DNA from: Antedon bifida
Lineage: Eukaryota > Echinodermata > Crinoidea > Comatulida > Antedonidae
Length of the DNA: 64,000 bases
Direction: 5' to 3'
Assembly: GCA_963402885.1 (NCBI GenBank)
Contig: OY727098.1
Coordinates: 1,979,001-2,043,000, forward strand
Shown piece after piece: positions 12,146-24,667 of this stretch (its first letter is position 1; each line of letters starts with the position of its first letter). The position numbers were made by a program, and so were the translations under genes. The notes beneath the pieces were generated by a model. That model saw only the letters and a program-made list of their open reading frames with translations, was not told the origin of the DNA and did no database searches.

Positions 12146-15130
12146 CTATAAAAATCAATACAAATAGAGTTAGTAAATTAATATGAAAACATTTTTTTAT
12201 TTTTCTTATCCTTAACAGGAGGCAGTACTCACAGAGTCAGTTATAACCAAAAATTTACACTGCATAACTAAACTTAAAATAGTCTGTCCCGAAGGGCAAC
12301 TTAATGAAATCATAAAAGGAAAACAATAAAATCATAACACCCAACACCTTTTTAGATGACAATAACATTATTTTAAATTTATTTTTAGTTTGTTTTTGCA
12401 AGAGGTACACTTGTGTATGTCCAAGGGAGACTGTAGTAAATCATAGGTAATTGTATGGGCTGAAATGACCAATGCACTAACTAGTTGTAATTTGCACAAT
12501 GTTATCATTAATATGTGATACATACAATGAAGCATGCATGAAAAAGCAAGATAAAAATTTATAAAAAATGTTTAATTAAGATTCAGAAGTGTTTGTATGT
12601 ATACAGATAATTTGGCTGTCCAGTCTGAAATGACCCATTGTCCAGGCTGAAATGATCCACTGTCCAGAATGGAACTACCCATGGTCAGATCCAGGATTTT
12701 ATAAACAGGGGAAAGCTAACCATTATTAATAAATTAGTAAAAATATAGATGTAAAAAAATAGTTTATAATTTCATTTTAGCTGTCAAAAGTGCAGTAGTG
12801 TACATCCTTAGCCCCTGGACCAATGCACTAATAACAAGTATTATTAACAATATTATAGTATTATATTCACATTTATTATTATTATTTTAACAGTATGATT
12901 TAAAAAATACTGATGTTGCAAGGAAAAAAAAAAGATTAATCTTTTTCAATATCATTCTCAAAAGTGTGAACATAAAACAGAGCTCAACACTTTTTGTGTC
13001 TGTCATAAATTTAAAAGTTCTAACATGATTATCTGGGTGACATATGATACTTAAAATGACTTGCACTATATTTGATTATTACAAAGTATGATTCATAAAA
13101 TTGTGATTTCTTCACATTGAATTATTATTAGATCTTACAACTTAAAGAATTGTAGATAGTCTAAGAAGTTTAGTTTAAATCTATATTATTAAAACTGAAG
13201 ATTTCTTTTTTATTTCCAGTTAAGCTGGAGGATAATAAATACCTCTTACCTTTACCTTATGATTGGGGTCATAGCTAAGACTTCACTACAAAATAGGGCT
13301 AGCTAAACTTACTTAAGCAACATGCTACACAAGCTCCATCATACAATCAACAACTACGTGAGGACAAGAAGCCTAATTCATTCTGTAGGCCTAATTGCTT
13401 ACCTCTCTGTGTCTGGTATCTAGGCATAGGGCCTAGTAGCTAGCCTGGGCCTGGCAGTATACACGTCAGGGGCTTACTTAGTTAGCTAGGCCTAGGCTAG
13501 AGGCTTCTAGTTAGGTAGCTATGCCTTAAGTCTCCCTTCCAATTCTTATACCTTTTGTTTAATCAAACCACCTTTGTATGCTACGTTTCTGTTATATACA
13601 GATTTCTTTTGAAATCATTAAACATTTAGTCTCATAACATTTCCTCAGTGGTTTAAAAATTAACATTTTATTTAGCAACGACTTATTCTTCCAGACGATG
13701 CATGCCCGTGGTGTTGGTGGCGCGGTGGTGGTGGTGTGTGACGTCATGACCCGAGGTTATCTCAAGCGCAGCCAATTGGTCAGAAGTAGATTCAGACAAT
13801 TCTAAACTTTCTATCCAATCACGAGTCTCCATTTCAGATCTTCACACCATTGATGGAAACTGAGTCTCCTTACTTTTTACTTTTAATACTTCCTGCCCCT
13901 GATATGTCGATCCGTATTTTCTTTTTAATGATGAAAATTTAATTAAAATCAATTAAAACTGTCATAATCAGATCAAATGGCAATGACTTTTTTTCTGTGT
14001 AGGCCTATTTGCATATGTCTGCAATAATATTCCACTTTTATATTCTAAAGACTCCAGAGTAAAATCAAAACTTGCATGATCAAAAACACGAAATAACTGC
14101 CGACACCCCTTAGAAATAACATTTTGAACCATTGGCACGACAAGCTGCCCTAAGCAGTACAAACACTCGACAGGAAAATAAACAAAATCACAGATAGGGT
14201 GTGTGTTTTGTATTAACATTGAAAAACATACCAGTATTTAACTAAATAGGAAGAGAAATATATCATGTAGGCTCTTTTTTAAAGGTACGTATCACTTCAG
14301 TATATGCGAAATGATAATAAACAACTAGACCGTATTTTAAATTGGCTAACTTTTGGCACACATACAAGCATTTAACTAACTTATAGTTTCTAAGGTACAT
14401 AGCCCTATACTTGGATATAGGCTTAACTTGAGATATTGTAGCAACTGAATTCGGTAATATTTCGATAACTAGGTGGGTAGAGTTAGCTTGCCAGTTGCGG
14501 AAATACTTTACAGTGTTGTAGGATGTATGATGTGAGATTGAATTAAATACAGCCTTGTACAAGAATTTAAGTCGGGCTACAAGACATACAATAACAAATA
14601 TAAGAAAACGCTGTATAACTACACTCACTTGTGTGTTTATCTGATAGCAAATAGATATTAAAATAATACGTTATTTTTAGCATGATAGGTAGTCTGATGA
14701 CATAATCGTGAGCAATTGCCCTATAGTAAAAATAATTGATTCTTTTCGTATCAGATTTGTAATCTTTTATGCAATTACCTTGACATTGAGCATGTGAATG
14801 ATTAACCTTATATTAAGAATACAAATGAAATGTATATTATGTGAACTATTAAATATCCTTTGTGTGTTCGTCAGGTTTGTACTTTTATAAGCACGTTTAT
14901 CACTGTCTTCCAAGGCCTTTCTTATAATACAATCATATTATGAAGAAACGCTAATGAATTGGAAAAAGTACTAGAAAAGTGTAATTTTTATTCAATTAGT
15001 ACTTAATATTTTTGGGGTAAATGTTAGTACCAAAGCGATGCCCTTCAATGTACATAATAAGCAGTTTTAACCCAGCAAATGGTTTCGTGTGGAAACGTGT
15101 TGTTTTGACAGTGCCTTCGAGGACGTCAAC

Positions 15131-15282
15131 GGTACTTGGTTGCCACCAAAGACGTAAAACTTGGTTAGGCTACGCAAAGACGTAAGCCTATCGGAAGTAA
15201 TTGGACCAATCACGACGTGATGAAGGATGCCTGATTCATCGTCGTGAAATTACTTACGTTGTGTAGTGGGAACCAAGCTATT
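15131..15282. mobile_element. MITE family 2, copy 2 (diverged)
   Basis: The right end, reverse complemented, starts GCTTGGTTCCCACTACAC and continues AACGTAAGTAATT. The left side carries ACTTGGTT, GACGTAAG and AAGTAATTGGACCAAT in the same order. The centre forms a second imperfect palindrome (CACGACGTGATGAA / TTCATCGTCGTG). The exact left boundary is uncertain because TTGGTT-ACGTAA occurs twice (about 15134 and 15160). Confidence 0.5.
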
Positions 15283-16711
15283 TTGGCGCATATGGCGTTT
15301 CATACGTATAATACTTCAGCTTGTATTTTCAGACAAAAATCGAAACGTCGACTGGTGGACTAACATAAAAAAGACACCAAAAAAAATACAGACTTGGGGC
15401 AAGTCTACAAGTAGGGTGCGACCCGTATAGCTTCGTTATGTAAGTATCAAGTAGGCCTATACACGCCCCACTATGTTTTACTCCACGTGGAGAAAGAATT
15501 TAACTGTACCGACGATATGAAAAGGGTGTGACAAAAGCAACAATTTGCTACCATGAACGTGTAAATTATTAATTAAGTCCATGGTGATACGAAGAATTTA
15601 AAATGTTTATAATTTCCGGCGATAACAGAGACAAATTGAGATATTCAAGGACAATTGCGTTTATGATTGTTATCTGTACTTTTTGTACTTTTTTCCAAGT
15701 CAAGTGAATCGTTTCTTTTTGTAATCGTGTGTCGTCGAACTGACAATAGTCTTGTGACGTCACGTGTTTCATTATTGAGATTCCTCAGTCTGGGTTTCAT
15801 TCGTATCCCTCAAATCAATCTTGGATTGAGCTTCTTTATGCGAAAGGCACATTTCCTATACCCTAAATTAACCAAGCCTATATTCTAAATCTGCCAACAC
15901 CCTTACCTTTTCCTAAACTCAGAGGTATAATTGGTAAAAAATTCCATCCACTAAAATGTTGTCATAAATATATCAATTTATCATCCCATAAATAACCCAA
16001 ACTCAGCCTTCAATCTGAAAATTCGATTTTGGATAGTGATAGAAAAAACAGAATTTCTCCATTAGTCCTAAATCTGTCATTGTCATATAGATTTTGATAC
16101 AAGTTATTACGAAATTGTCAACAGCATAGATCATGTAGAATGAAATTATAATGGAATGCCATCTCTTTTTAAAATTCAGTCAACCTATGCTTTGATGATC
16201 TAAGCAGTCTTTTTAATTTAGGCCAGAATATGTTTTTAATATTCAGCAATATTGTTCGGTGGTTTCATAAAAGGCCTAACTAGGCGGAGTATGATATCAT
16301 TTGACTGCTTTATGAGGGTAAGTTACCTTGAAACTCAGATGCAACCACAACATTAGCAACCACAAACAAAGAGCAGCAATTTATAGTAAGCCTACCTAAA
16401 GTTCATTTTAATTTCTTGTGTTTTAAAATATATAATAATTTTGCCGCAATTTTTGAGTAGCAGACATGGTGTATTTGCACGTTCAGGTTTTTGAAACGTG
16501 TCAGGGCCACCACATGATATGATGTGAATTGCGAGTCCTTGCTTATAATTCAATTTACTGTAAAGAAGTTTACCTTCAAGCTTCGCAGAATGCTTATTGT
16601 CCGGGGCAGTGGGGTATGGGGAACCGAGTCTACCGAAGTTAGGCATGTCGTCGAGAAGTCTGTTCAGAACATGCACTAAGAAAAACGTTGAGGTGGAAAC
16701 ACATAAAGACA

Positions 16712-16742
16712 GTGACGGATCCAAGATTTTGAAATAGGGGTC
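16712..16742 (+). mobile_element. Solo end of a CAGTGGCGGATCC-type element
   Basis: CAGTGACGGATCCAAG followed by ATTTTGAAATAGGGG. The same motif occurs at 33391 (CAGTGGCGGATCCATG) and, more diverged, near 12669 (CAGATCCAGGATTT). Such ends are common in animal genomes as hAT-like terminal repeats; class is inferred. No partner end was found nearby. Confidence 0.35.
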
Positions 16743-17468
16743 TTATTATGCCAAAGTTCAGAACGCACACAGTTATATATACGTTTAAACACACACACAC
16801 ACAATTCTTATAATAGGGACTTTTCGATCCGCGACTCCTAAACCGATACCGATAATTATTCATTGTGACGTCATCGGTTGAAGTTAAGGTTACAGTCGTG
16901 GATCAAAAAGTATTAAGCTCAGTATCATCATGATTCTTCCGCTTAAAACTTCAAGAATGTTGTTGATAATTAATGATATGAGTTAGGCCTTTATTATTAC
17001 GATGTCAAACATCATACTAGGCATATATAAAGTGGCAACCATCATTTATTATCAAAGAACATATGTCATTTGCTTCAAAAAGTATGTTGAATTAAATTAG
17101 AATCGACTTAACACTAGTACGGTTACATACCGCAGAACATTTCCAAAACTAAAAGGTAAGTGCACCTTACCTATAAAACATTACGTACAATTTCTGCAGT
17201 CTATCAATGTGTAGGCCTATTTTCGATTCGGGTACTACATAATTATTATGGAGGTATCATTCTCTGGAAGGCCGGTGTACTTTGCAACATGACCGCAAAT
17301 AGAAAATCTATACGTTGGCTAAGTTTACCAAAAAGCCCATAGGCTATTGACAATACTCGTCAAAGAAAACATCCATAAGAAGATTCACATTTAAGAGGAC
17401 GTTTCTAGATAAACCTAACGTCTGAAGATCATTATGGGTCTGATTATATATCTTTATCAGAATACCTT

Positions 17469-17622
17469 TAAAACTCTGTCTACACTAGTTTGACCAAAAA
17501 AGTGTGATGTGCCCAAACCAAATATCGTAGTGATGTGCCCAATGACATCATCATGTCCATATACGGGCACATTACATTTTTGGTCAAATAGGCCTAAAGT
17601 TTGATAGTGTAGACAGAGCTTA
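17469..17622. mobile_element. MITE family 1, copy B
   Basis: Ends AAACTCTGTCTACACTAG and GATAGTGTAGACAGAGCTTA. The interior has GTGTGATGTGCCCAAAC, one AGTGATGTGCCCA block and TCCATATACGGGCACATTAC. The element lies inside Wnt intron 1, and the last part (17457-17651) yields a spurious minus-strand frame. Confidence 0.85.
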
Positions 17623-17691
17623 ACGATAAATTCTCTTGCGAGGTAAACCATCGTAATATTTGTCTTTATTATTGTAGAAATGTATAATAAT

Positions 17692-17746
17692 AGTTACTTA
17701 TAGCATTCAACAAACTATAACAGTTTGTTGAATGCTATAAGTAACT
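17692..17746. repeat. Perfect palindrome, 25 bp arms, 5 nt loop
   Basis: Arm 1 (17692-17716) begins AGTTACTTATAGC, the loop is ATAAC, and arm 2 (17722-17746) is its exact reverse complement. It lies in Wnt intron 1 shortly after MITE copy B. The loop is too short for a typical pre-miRNA. A recent snap-back duplication is the simplest reading. Confidence 0.9.
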
Positions 17747-19750
17747 AACGAAGTTCATATGAATATAAAATATTATCAATTTTGACATTCACTGTCAATT
17801 AATGGAATTCACAAATATTAAATGAAAATGTTTATAGAAATTTATTTTACATATTGAATTTCACGAAACATTTTTGCATTTATTTTGCAAAGTCATGTAT
17901 AACCTATTACTTCTCACGCCAGATTACAAAATTAACGTACAATTTCCTAGCGTTTAAAAAAGAAGAAAAGCTATTTCGATTATTCTTAAAATTTCATTTC
18001 ATGCTCCAGGGATCTCAAAGATATTTTATAATTGCAGAATTAAATCAACAAAACGTTTCTTTCTATTCCTTTCTATCTATTCTATTATAAAATCCATGAA
18101 AGAAGGAAATTGATTATTTGATAGTCTGCGGTTGTATGATCATGTTCTGATATCTCTTATAAATAATCTTTTTATCAAATAGAAGAAATATTTATTATTA
18201 TTGGCATGCATAGATCATTCAAACCAAGCATATAGAATTACTAATTGCGTGTAAAAACTTGTAAACATGTTTCTTATATATTTGCGTTTAAAGTATAAAC
18301 ATGGCGTAACACCATTTGCTATAAATTCTTTTCAACTTTTTCTTTGTTTTGTTATTTATTTTGAGTGATGTGAATTGTCGTGGTGCATTATTATATACAT
18401 ACCACGTTTGATAAAGATCTATATTCAAATTATATTAATCAGATTCATCAACATCTTATTTACTTATCATTATTTTTCTTTCGTGGGTGTAGCTCACTTT
18501 TATTCATTCTATCATTCCGTGACAAAGATATACACACACAAAAAACATGTGTTTATAACAAATATGTATGTACTATCTTTTTAAAACATAACTTATTATT
18601 ACTTACTTATTATTTTTAATATAACGCATTAATATAATCGATTTGAGACGACCTCTATCTAACACTTTGAAGTTGACCATTTTCCTTTAGGCCTATAGAA
18701 TACTAGCAATAACATCAAAACAATGACGTCACAGTGATTAAGTTTATAGTGGATCGTTTTCGATGTAAAACTATAATAAAATCTCAGGATGATGCCACAG
18801 GACCTGCTGTAACAATGGCCCAACTACAGTTTTAAACTAACAACCATATTCATGAATTCTGCACATCTGATTTAATCTGAAACTAGCCCCGGAGATGAAT
18901 TTCTTTAACTTGTGTGACTAATTGATTAACTTTTCTCATTTATTCACCGCCACACAAACTCCCGGCTTCTTTTTAACCCGACATTTTAGCGCCTTTGGGC
19001 AATGCGGCGACAAAAATACACTACATTTACCGAATCATTCATACCAGAACAGGAATACGTATGGGGACAAACTTGCACGGAATTACTTCTCTTGAAAAAA
19101 AAAAGAAGTCTACTGTACATTGACATTGCTTCAACCGGATATAAAGAGATTCGTTCAAATTGATATTATGAATATATATTTTGTTCAGTATACTGTGTTA
19201 CGATGAATTCTGACAAAAACGCTCATACCATTATCAACATATAATACAGAAAGGTTTTTTAATTTCTTTCGAGTTTCGTCTGAAATTATATTCTTTGCAA
19301 AAACAGTAAATTTCTACGAGTAAGAACCTGATTTACGAACTAGTCAGCCTCAGCCTCATACACGATGCCTTCTTTAGAAAAAATAAATATACAGACAACA
19401 AGCAGATATATAAGATACATACATAAGATAAGATTGTGTTACGAATAAAAAAACAAACAAAAACAAAAACAAGCGCATACAAAATCAACACAACAAACAG
19501 ATACAAAATACAAGGTCATTATGCATAACGTAACGGTATTTTTTGTATCAAACTTGTCTACCTTGGTATGTTAATGGTTCTAAAAAATACCTAAAATGGT
19601 ACAGGACTGCAAAACATGTATGTAATATCATCCGTTTGCCAGTAGTCGTGTTTACAATAGTTTTAATAGCGTTTATCTCTAAGGGGAAATTTATGGGAAC
19701 AAACAACTGAGTTGTCGCGAAAGACGTATTTTCATCTTTACCTATCTATG

Positions 19751-19893
19751 CAATAGTAATAGTAATATAGTAATAGTAATCTAGTAATAGTAATATAGTA
19801 ATATAGTAATAGTAATATAGTAATATAGTAATATAGTAATATAGTAATATAGTAATATAGTAATAGTAATATAGTAATAGTAATACTGTAGTA
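19751..19893. repeat. Microsatellite of TAATAG / TATAG units
   Basis: About 140 bp of AATAG trinucleotide-pair units (AGTAATAGTAAT alternating with ATAGTAATATAG). It is open in one minus-strand frame, giving a tyrosine/isoleucine/leucine-rich 62-residue frame that is not a gene. Confidence 0.95.
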
Positions 19894-20739
19894 ATAGTAG
19901 TAGCAGCAACAGGGAGATCAATACAGTAGGCCAACTGTCTTTGTCATCATTTGATAACCAGAGATGTTGTGATGAGTAGGCCTGAGTGGTGACCCAAATG
20001 TTGTTAATTGTGGGTAAGCGAACGGAAACACACGCCCAGAAATGCTGGGGTTAAGGGCAAATAAATGCCCTTTTCGTCGCAAAATTAAACCCTGATCTAT
20101 GATCTATAGTTTAAAATTGTTTAATCGTATTGTATACTGTATAAGATCAGTGATAAAATGGTTTATATGTTTAGAACAGTTGTACGGTTTATTTGAGGAC
20201 GATTTGAATTGGTAATAACTAGAATATTGTACTATTAATTTGAACATTATTTATATTATAAAACTTTACTTATCATTTTAATGATGAATAAACGTAGCTA
20301 TTTCTATGTTTGACAGCTATACAGAATACAATAATACAAAACGTTTATTTGATATACAGACAGACGTATTATTTATCATAATATTCTAATTAAATATAAA
20401 AGACAACAAAACGCACACATTCCTTATTATATTCACACACATAGGCCTACAACCTTCCCTTGCAAGAAAGTACAATACTACTTTATCGTACAATATCAGA
20501 TAAACCATCCATTAAATTTGTCCTCAGATTCATTTTTTGGCCAAAACCGACATCAGCTGCAGCTGTTCCGTTTTATAAAATCCAGGTGTATTAGGTTCAT
20601 TTCAAACATGAATATGTGTTCTTATTTATAAAAACATAATTAATATGAATTATCGTTAAATAATATAAAGATGAATAGGAGATTTCAAAATAGCTATATT
20701 TGGTGGTCGGTTTTTGTGTTCCGTAAAAAAATCGTATTT

Positions 20740-20808
20740 CAGATATAAAATCGTTTTCCGATTGTAGGCCTATAGGTCCTATACAATCGGAAAACGATTT
20801 TATATCTG
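20740..20808. repeat. Perfect palindrome, 27 bp arms, 15 nt loop
   Basis: Arm 1 (20740-20766) begins CAGATATAAAATCG and arm 2 (20782-20808) is its exact reverse complement. The loop is 20767-20781 and contains GGCCTATAGG. Size and shape resemble a pre-miRNA precursor, but the pairing is perfect, whereas animal pre-miRNAs usually have bulges. It lies in intron 1 of the Wnt gene. Confidence 0.9.
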
Positions 20809-22983
20809 GTTTGACCTAGGTGCGAAGAAGATGGACGAGATATAGGATCATAGGTGGCCTAGGCAAACTTGATTGCAAATAATACCCAAAGGGCTATTGT
20901 GATTGAGTGTCCGCTGGGTCTGTTTTCTGTAGTTTAACACGATAAATTGTAAAAAGAAATGTCCTCTAACCACATTCCAATATAACTAAATTGCAATATA
21001 ATGACTTATGTCCATGTTATTGACATTTTATAGCTTGCTGATTTTGTTATTAATAGCAGATATTCATTTGATGAGATTTTAAGATTAGTTCAACGTCACC
21101 GGAGGTATTCATACAAAAATTACACTGACCAGGGTGGTATGTATTTTAACGCCTTCATGCACAAACAGGCTTACAGTTGAATTGACTTTTAAAACTTATT
21201 TGTCCATTATATTTTTTACACTTTTTTGTATATGAACACTACTAAAACGCTTAGGTTATACGTATTGGAACATATTGAGAGTTGGATAGATTTAAAGGAC
21301 CAGCTAGGCCTATAGAGAATATTATAGTGCGCCATACAGCAGTATCCGCAACTTTTGTTGGCGACCGTAAACAATGACGTACAGTACCCTAATCCTATGT
21401 ACAGCATATGTTGCACAAAGAACAGAGAATGTTGAGACTGCGACCGGTCAAGAGGGGGATTTTCACTTTGTCCAACAATAATATATGACTATATGAAATA
21501 GTAAATTAAAACACAGTGGTAATTGTATATAATGGTATATGCTGTACTATACTAGCCATAGAAATCAACACCTCTGTAAAAAAACGTTAATTTGAACTCC
21601 AATCCGATTGCGGAGATTTTCATCAAACTGTTAATTTATACAGTTAAGAGAACCATAACATGCAATGCTAAAAAATAAATGAGAACACAGGTAACCACAG
21701 GTATATAAGATATAAGTATCTGCATGAAACGAAAGCGGTTACTTTATTTGTAATTTAAGCCCCAAAAAATTGACTTAAAATTCGTCAATACACAAAACTT
21801 TAGAAACAAACAAGCTAACAAAATCGTCTCATTTCGGCTAATATGACATTTACGTATTTGTTGAAATTCCATAGGAAGTTTAGGTATATAGGCCTATCTA
21901 ATAACTGTCGGTTCTGGTTAATATCGAATGCGTTTCCTGAAATTCCTAGGATAAAAAGTTTGTTGAAAGTTAGACATTCAGGAGACGTTTTAAACTGGAA
22001 TGTCTTTACCTTCAAAAGCATAATAAAGCAAGAAAATAACTTGTTGAACTTTACTTTTAAAGAGGATGCTGAACTACTTCAGGTTGGAAGAAACTCAGTT
22101 AAAAGGAAAATATAGATTGATAGTGTTATCTAATATAATAATATATACATTTTGATACAGAATAAAGGACCATTTGTCATGGCAATTACTGAATTTATTC
22201 TGCGAAATGCAATTCCATAGAACAAAATGCTAAAGTGAGGCCTTAACGAAAATAATCGATGTTAGAACAACAACACAATCATTGTTCAATTGTCAGTCTT
22301 TTCTGAAATACCTTTAAATAGTATAGGCCTAGTTAGTTCCTGGATTATATTACATAGACTTTCAGTTTTAACTTCTGATTTCTATAAACTCTGCCTCCGT
22401 TATCATTTTAGCAAAGTAGGCCTTATATAACATTGTTAGCACATCTACATGGATAAGTCAAGTCAACTATGCTGTACAGGGTCTTTCTCTAAACTCATAT
22501 TATCATAGGATCGGTTTCTTAATTGAACAGAGGGATTAAGATCTATTCACGAAATAAGTGCCTACTTAATGACATTATGACAACATCCAGTACACTATTA
22601 TACCAGATCCCGCTTTGTTCGCATATCTTTGAAATAATAGAATTGTGCTGATAATGACAGGGTTAACTTCCATTGTTATTATCGGTAGTCTCGTATGTTT
22701 CGTTTAGACCTTATGACTCTAGCAGCCTAGTTCGGAGCATTGTATGTAGCTGATAGCATATGTAGGCCTAGATACAGTACTATACCATTCCGTAGTGTTT
22801 TGGTCCTGTAAAGTAGGTTATTCGGAATATTAAATGCTTGTAATTTTGTGAATACTAAGAAATGTTGGTACCGTGTCTAAAAACAACAACGATTGATATC
22901 AAATTCAATATTGGAACCGGTTACTAAGTAAATGCAGTGCTGGTGGTTTAATTAATATTATATAAAACAATGTTGTCACTTAC

Positions 22984-23063
22984 CTTTGATGTTTATCAAA
23001 AAATCCAAGATAGAAAAATATTAAGAAGAAAAATACCGGTCTGTTCCTATGCAGCATTTTCAT
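22984..23063 (-). CDS. Wnt ligand, first coding exon (signal peptide)
   Basis: The minus strand opens with ATG (second in-frame ATG two codons on, with the better A at -3) and encodes a short basic start (KMLHRNR) followed by a hydrophobic run VFFFLIFFYLGFF, a standard signal peptide for secretion. After 26 codons plus two bases comes a GTAAGT donor. The two leftover bases (AG) plus the first base of the exon at 11877-12145 make a serine codon and keep the Wnt frame open. That phase match, the strand, and the known arrangement of a short signal exon in Wnt genes support the link. The join itself is inferred; a transcript would settle it. No other candidate first exon was seen between 12145 and 23100. 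Confidence 0.75.
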
Positions 23064-24522
23064 TAAATTGTTTATAAATTCCGCTTTTAGTAAAATATTG
23101 TTCACCATAAAATACGAGAACGGTTTTAGAAACCGAAGAGGAAAATAAACTGAACTATTATTGATCGTAAAAAATTGAAAACTCTCTTCAATTGACTGCG
23201 TCTTCCATAAACATACGCTAAAATATCGTTTCAGAAGTGTTTAGCCCTGTCGGCTGTTTACAGTATATTCACACATACACAGGCAAATGATCTCACCCCA
23301 GCTGTACTCTTCTTTGTATCCACCTGTATCGAATTGGTTGACTACATAAATAACACTTGAATTTATGATCATTGATGATGACTATCGTCTCTAGGCTGTA
23401 TCGTCTCCGGACTCAAATATGTTCACTTTCACGGTTAAGGCGCGATATGTTTGTACTTAATTTCCGCTTGAAATATTTTTTTTTTCTTCAGAGAAAATGA
23501 AATTAACCGAATGTTTCACTGTCTGCTGGGACTTTTCCGAGATGAAAACTATATGCTGAAAAGAAAGTTTTGTTGTACTACGTTCCAACGTCTTGTTATA
23601 ACATCAAGTATCTATTTTTGGGTAACGGTCGCTCCTGATTGGCTGACGTCAGACCATGCGTGGAAAGTCAACGTTACGGTGTAATTTCAGACTGAAAACG
23701 TGTTCATGAAACATGGACGTGGGAACTTATTATAAAGTCATATACAAAAAATTGTAATTGTGTTAATATAGCACTGTTCGATTGACGCGATGATAGAGGA
23801 GGGGCTAGAAAAGTTATTGTTATTCAATTTTGTAATATAGGCCTACGGTTAAACTACTTTCCGCAGGGTTGCCTTTCACTGTTCAGCATGCAAGCATATT
23901 GAGATCGTTGGAACAAAACCCCAAACAGCCTTGAGTCTTTTTTCATTCATACATTTATTTTTGTCATAATTAACTACTCGCGTAGTTGTATTGTTTGCAA
24001 ACATTTGTTAGTTTGCACGCCTTATAATCTGATTAACGAGTCGTTGACTCCGGCGATTCTATTCATGGTGCTATGATCGTCGTAAAGGGACCATGTACAA
24101 AATATATTCTACTGAGTTAGGCCTACTACACTAACTACATTTTGTTTATGCGATTAATATTTTTTGGATAAAAACCATACGCTACCTATTAAACTTCTAC
24201 ATTGAAACATTAAAATCATACATTATTCAGGTACTGCAGTAGAATCATGTTGGCGCGATCTCTCAGAGAGAATACTTAAACTCTTTATTATTTGTACGAA
24301 TCCAAACGAATTTAACGCAGTTAAGCACAAGTATTAATAATACACTTGTAACACAGTCAGACTAATAACGCTGGAAATATTAATAGCATCAGCAGAAAAA
24401 CAATTTGAATCATTTCATCAAAAGCATAAGGAATAAAAACTTAAACTGTAATTATAGACTAACGTACAAAAAGTATGCTAATCTGGGTAGGCCTTATTCT
24501 TTATGTATTTTCATGCTTTTTT
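23064..24522 (-). promoter_or_regulatory. Wnt 5' flank / probable promoter region
   Basis: Sequence immediately 5' of the Wnt start codon on the minus strand. A perfect cAMP-response-type palindrome TGACGTCA (23644-23651) sits directly beside an inverted CCAAT box (GATTGG) about 580 bp upstream of the ATG. No clear TATA box is positioned for a transcription start, and the 5' end of the transcript is unknown. Motif matches alone are weak evidence of function. Confidence 0.35.
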
Positions 24523-24667
24523 TAAAGCTCTGTCTACACTATCAATCTAGTTTTGACAAAAAAAAAGTGTGATGTACCGAAATATGGTAGCAATATGACA
24601 TCATCGGGCCCATATATGGGCACATCACATTTTTTGTCACATAAAGTTTGATAGTGTAGACAGAACT
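24523..24667. mobile_element. MITE family 1, copy C
   Basis: Ends TAAAGCTCTGTCTACACT and GATAGTGTAGACAGAACTT. The interior has AAGTGTGATGTACCGAAATA and CCCATATATGGGCACATCAC. It lies about 1.5 kb upstream of the Wnt start. Confidence 0.85.

Larger units (their letters stand above)
12146..22983 (-). other. Wnt intron 1 (10.8 kb)
   Basis: Bounded by a GTAAGT donor at 22978-22983 and a TTTTTATAG acceptor at 12146-12154. It contains a GC-rich patch near 13690-13750, MITE family 1 copy B, MITE family 2 copy 2, perfect hairpins at 17692-17746 and 20740-20808, and a TAATAG/TATAG microsatellite at 19751-19893. The longest open frames (14263-14628 minus, 13968-14219 minus) are about what chance gives at this base composition and show no domain. 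TAGGCCTA-like words are frequent from about 13400 onward. Confidence 0.75.

Noticed and set aside
14263..14628. 121-residue minus-strand frame with a hydrophobic start
   Set aside because: It lies in Wnt intron 1, starts at GTG, shows no domain, and its length is within what chance gives at this AT content in 64 kb.
19746..19934. Tyr/Leu/Ile-rich 62-residue frame
   Set aside because: Pure translation of the TAATAG microsatellite.
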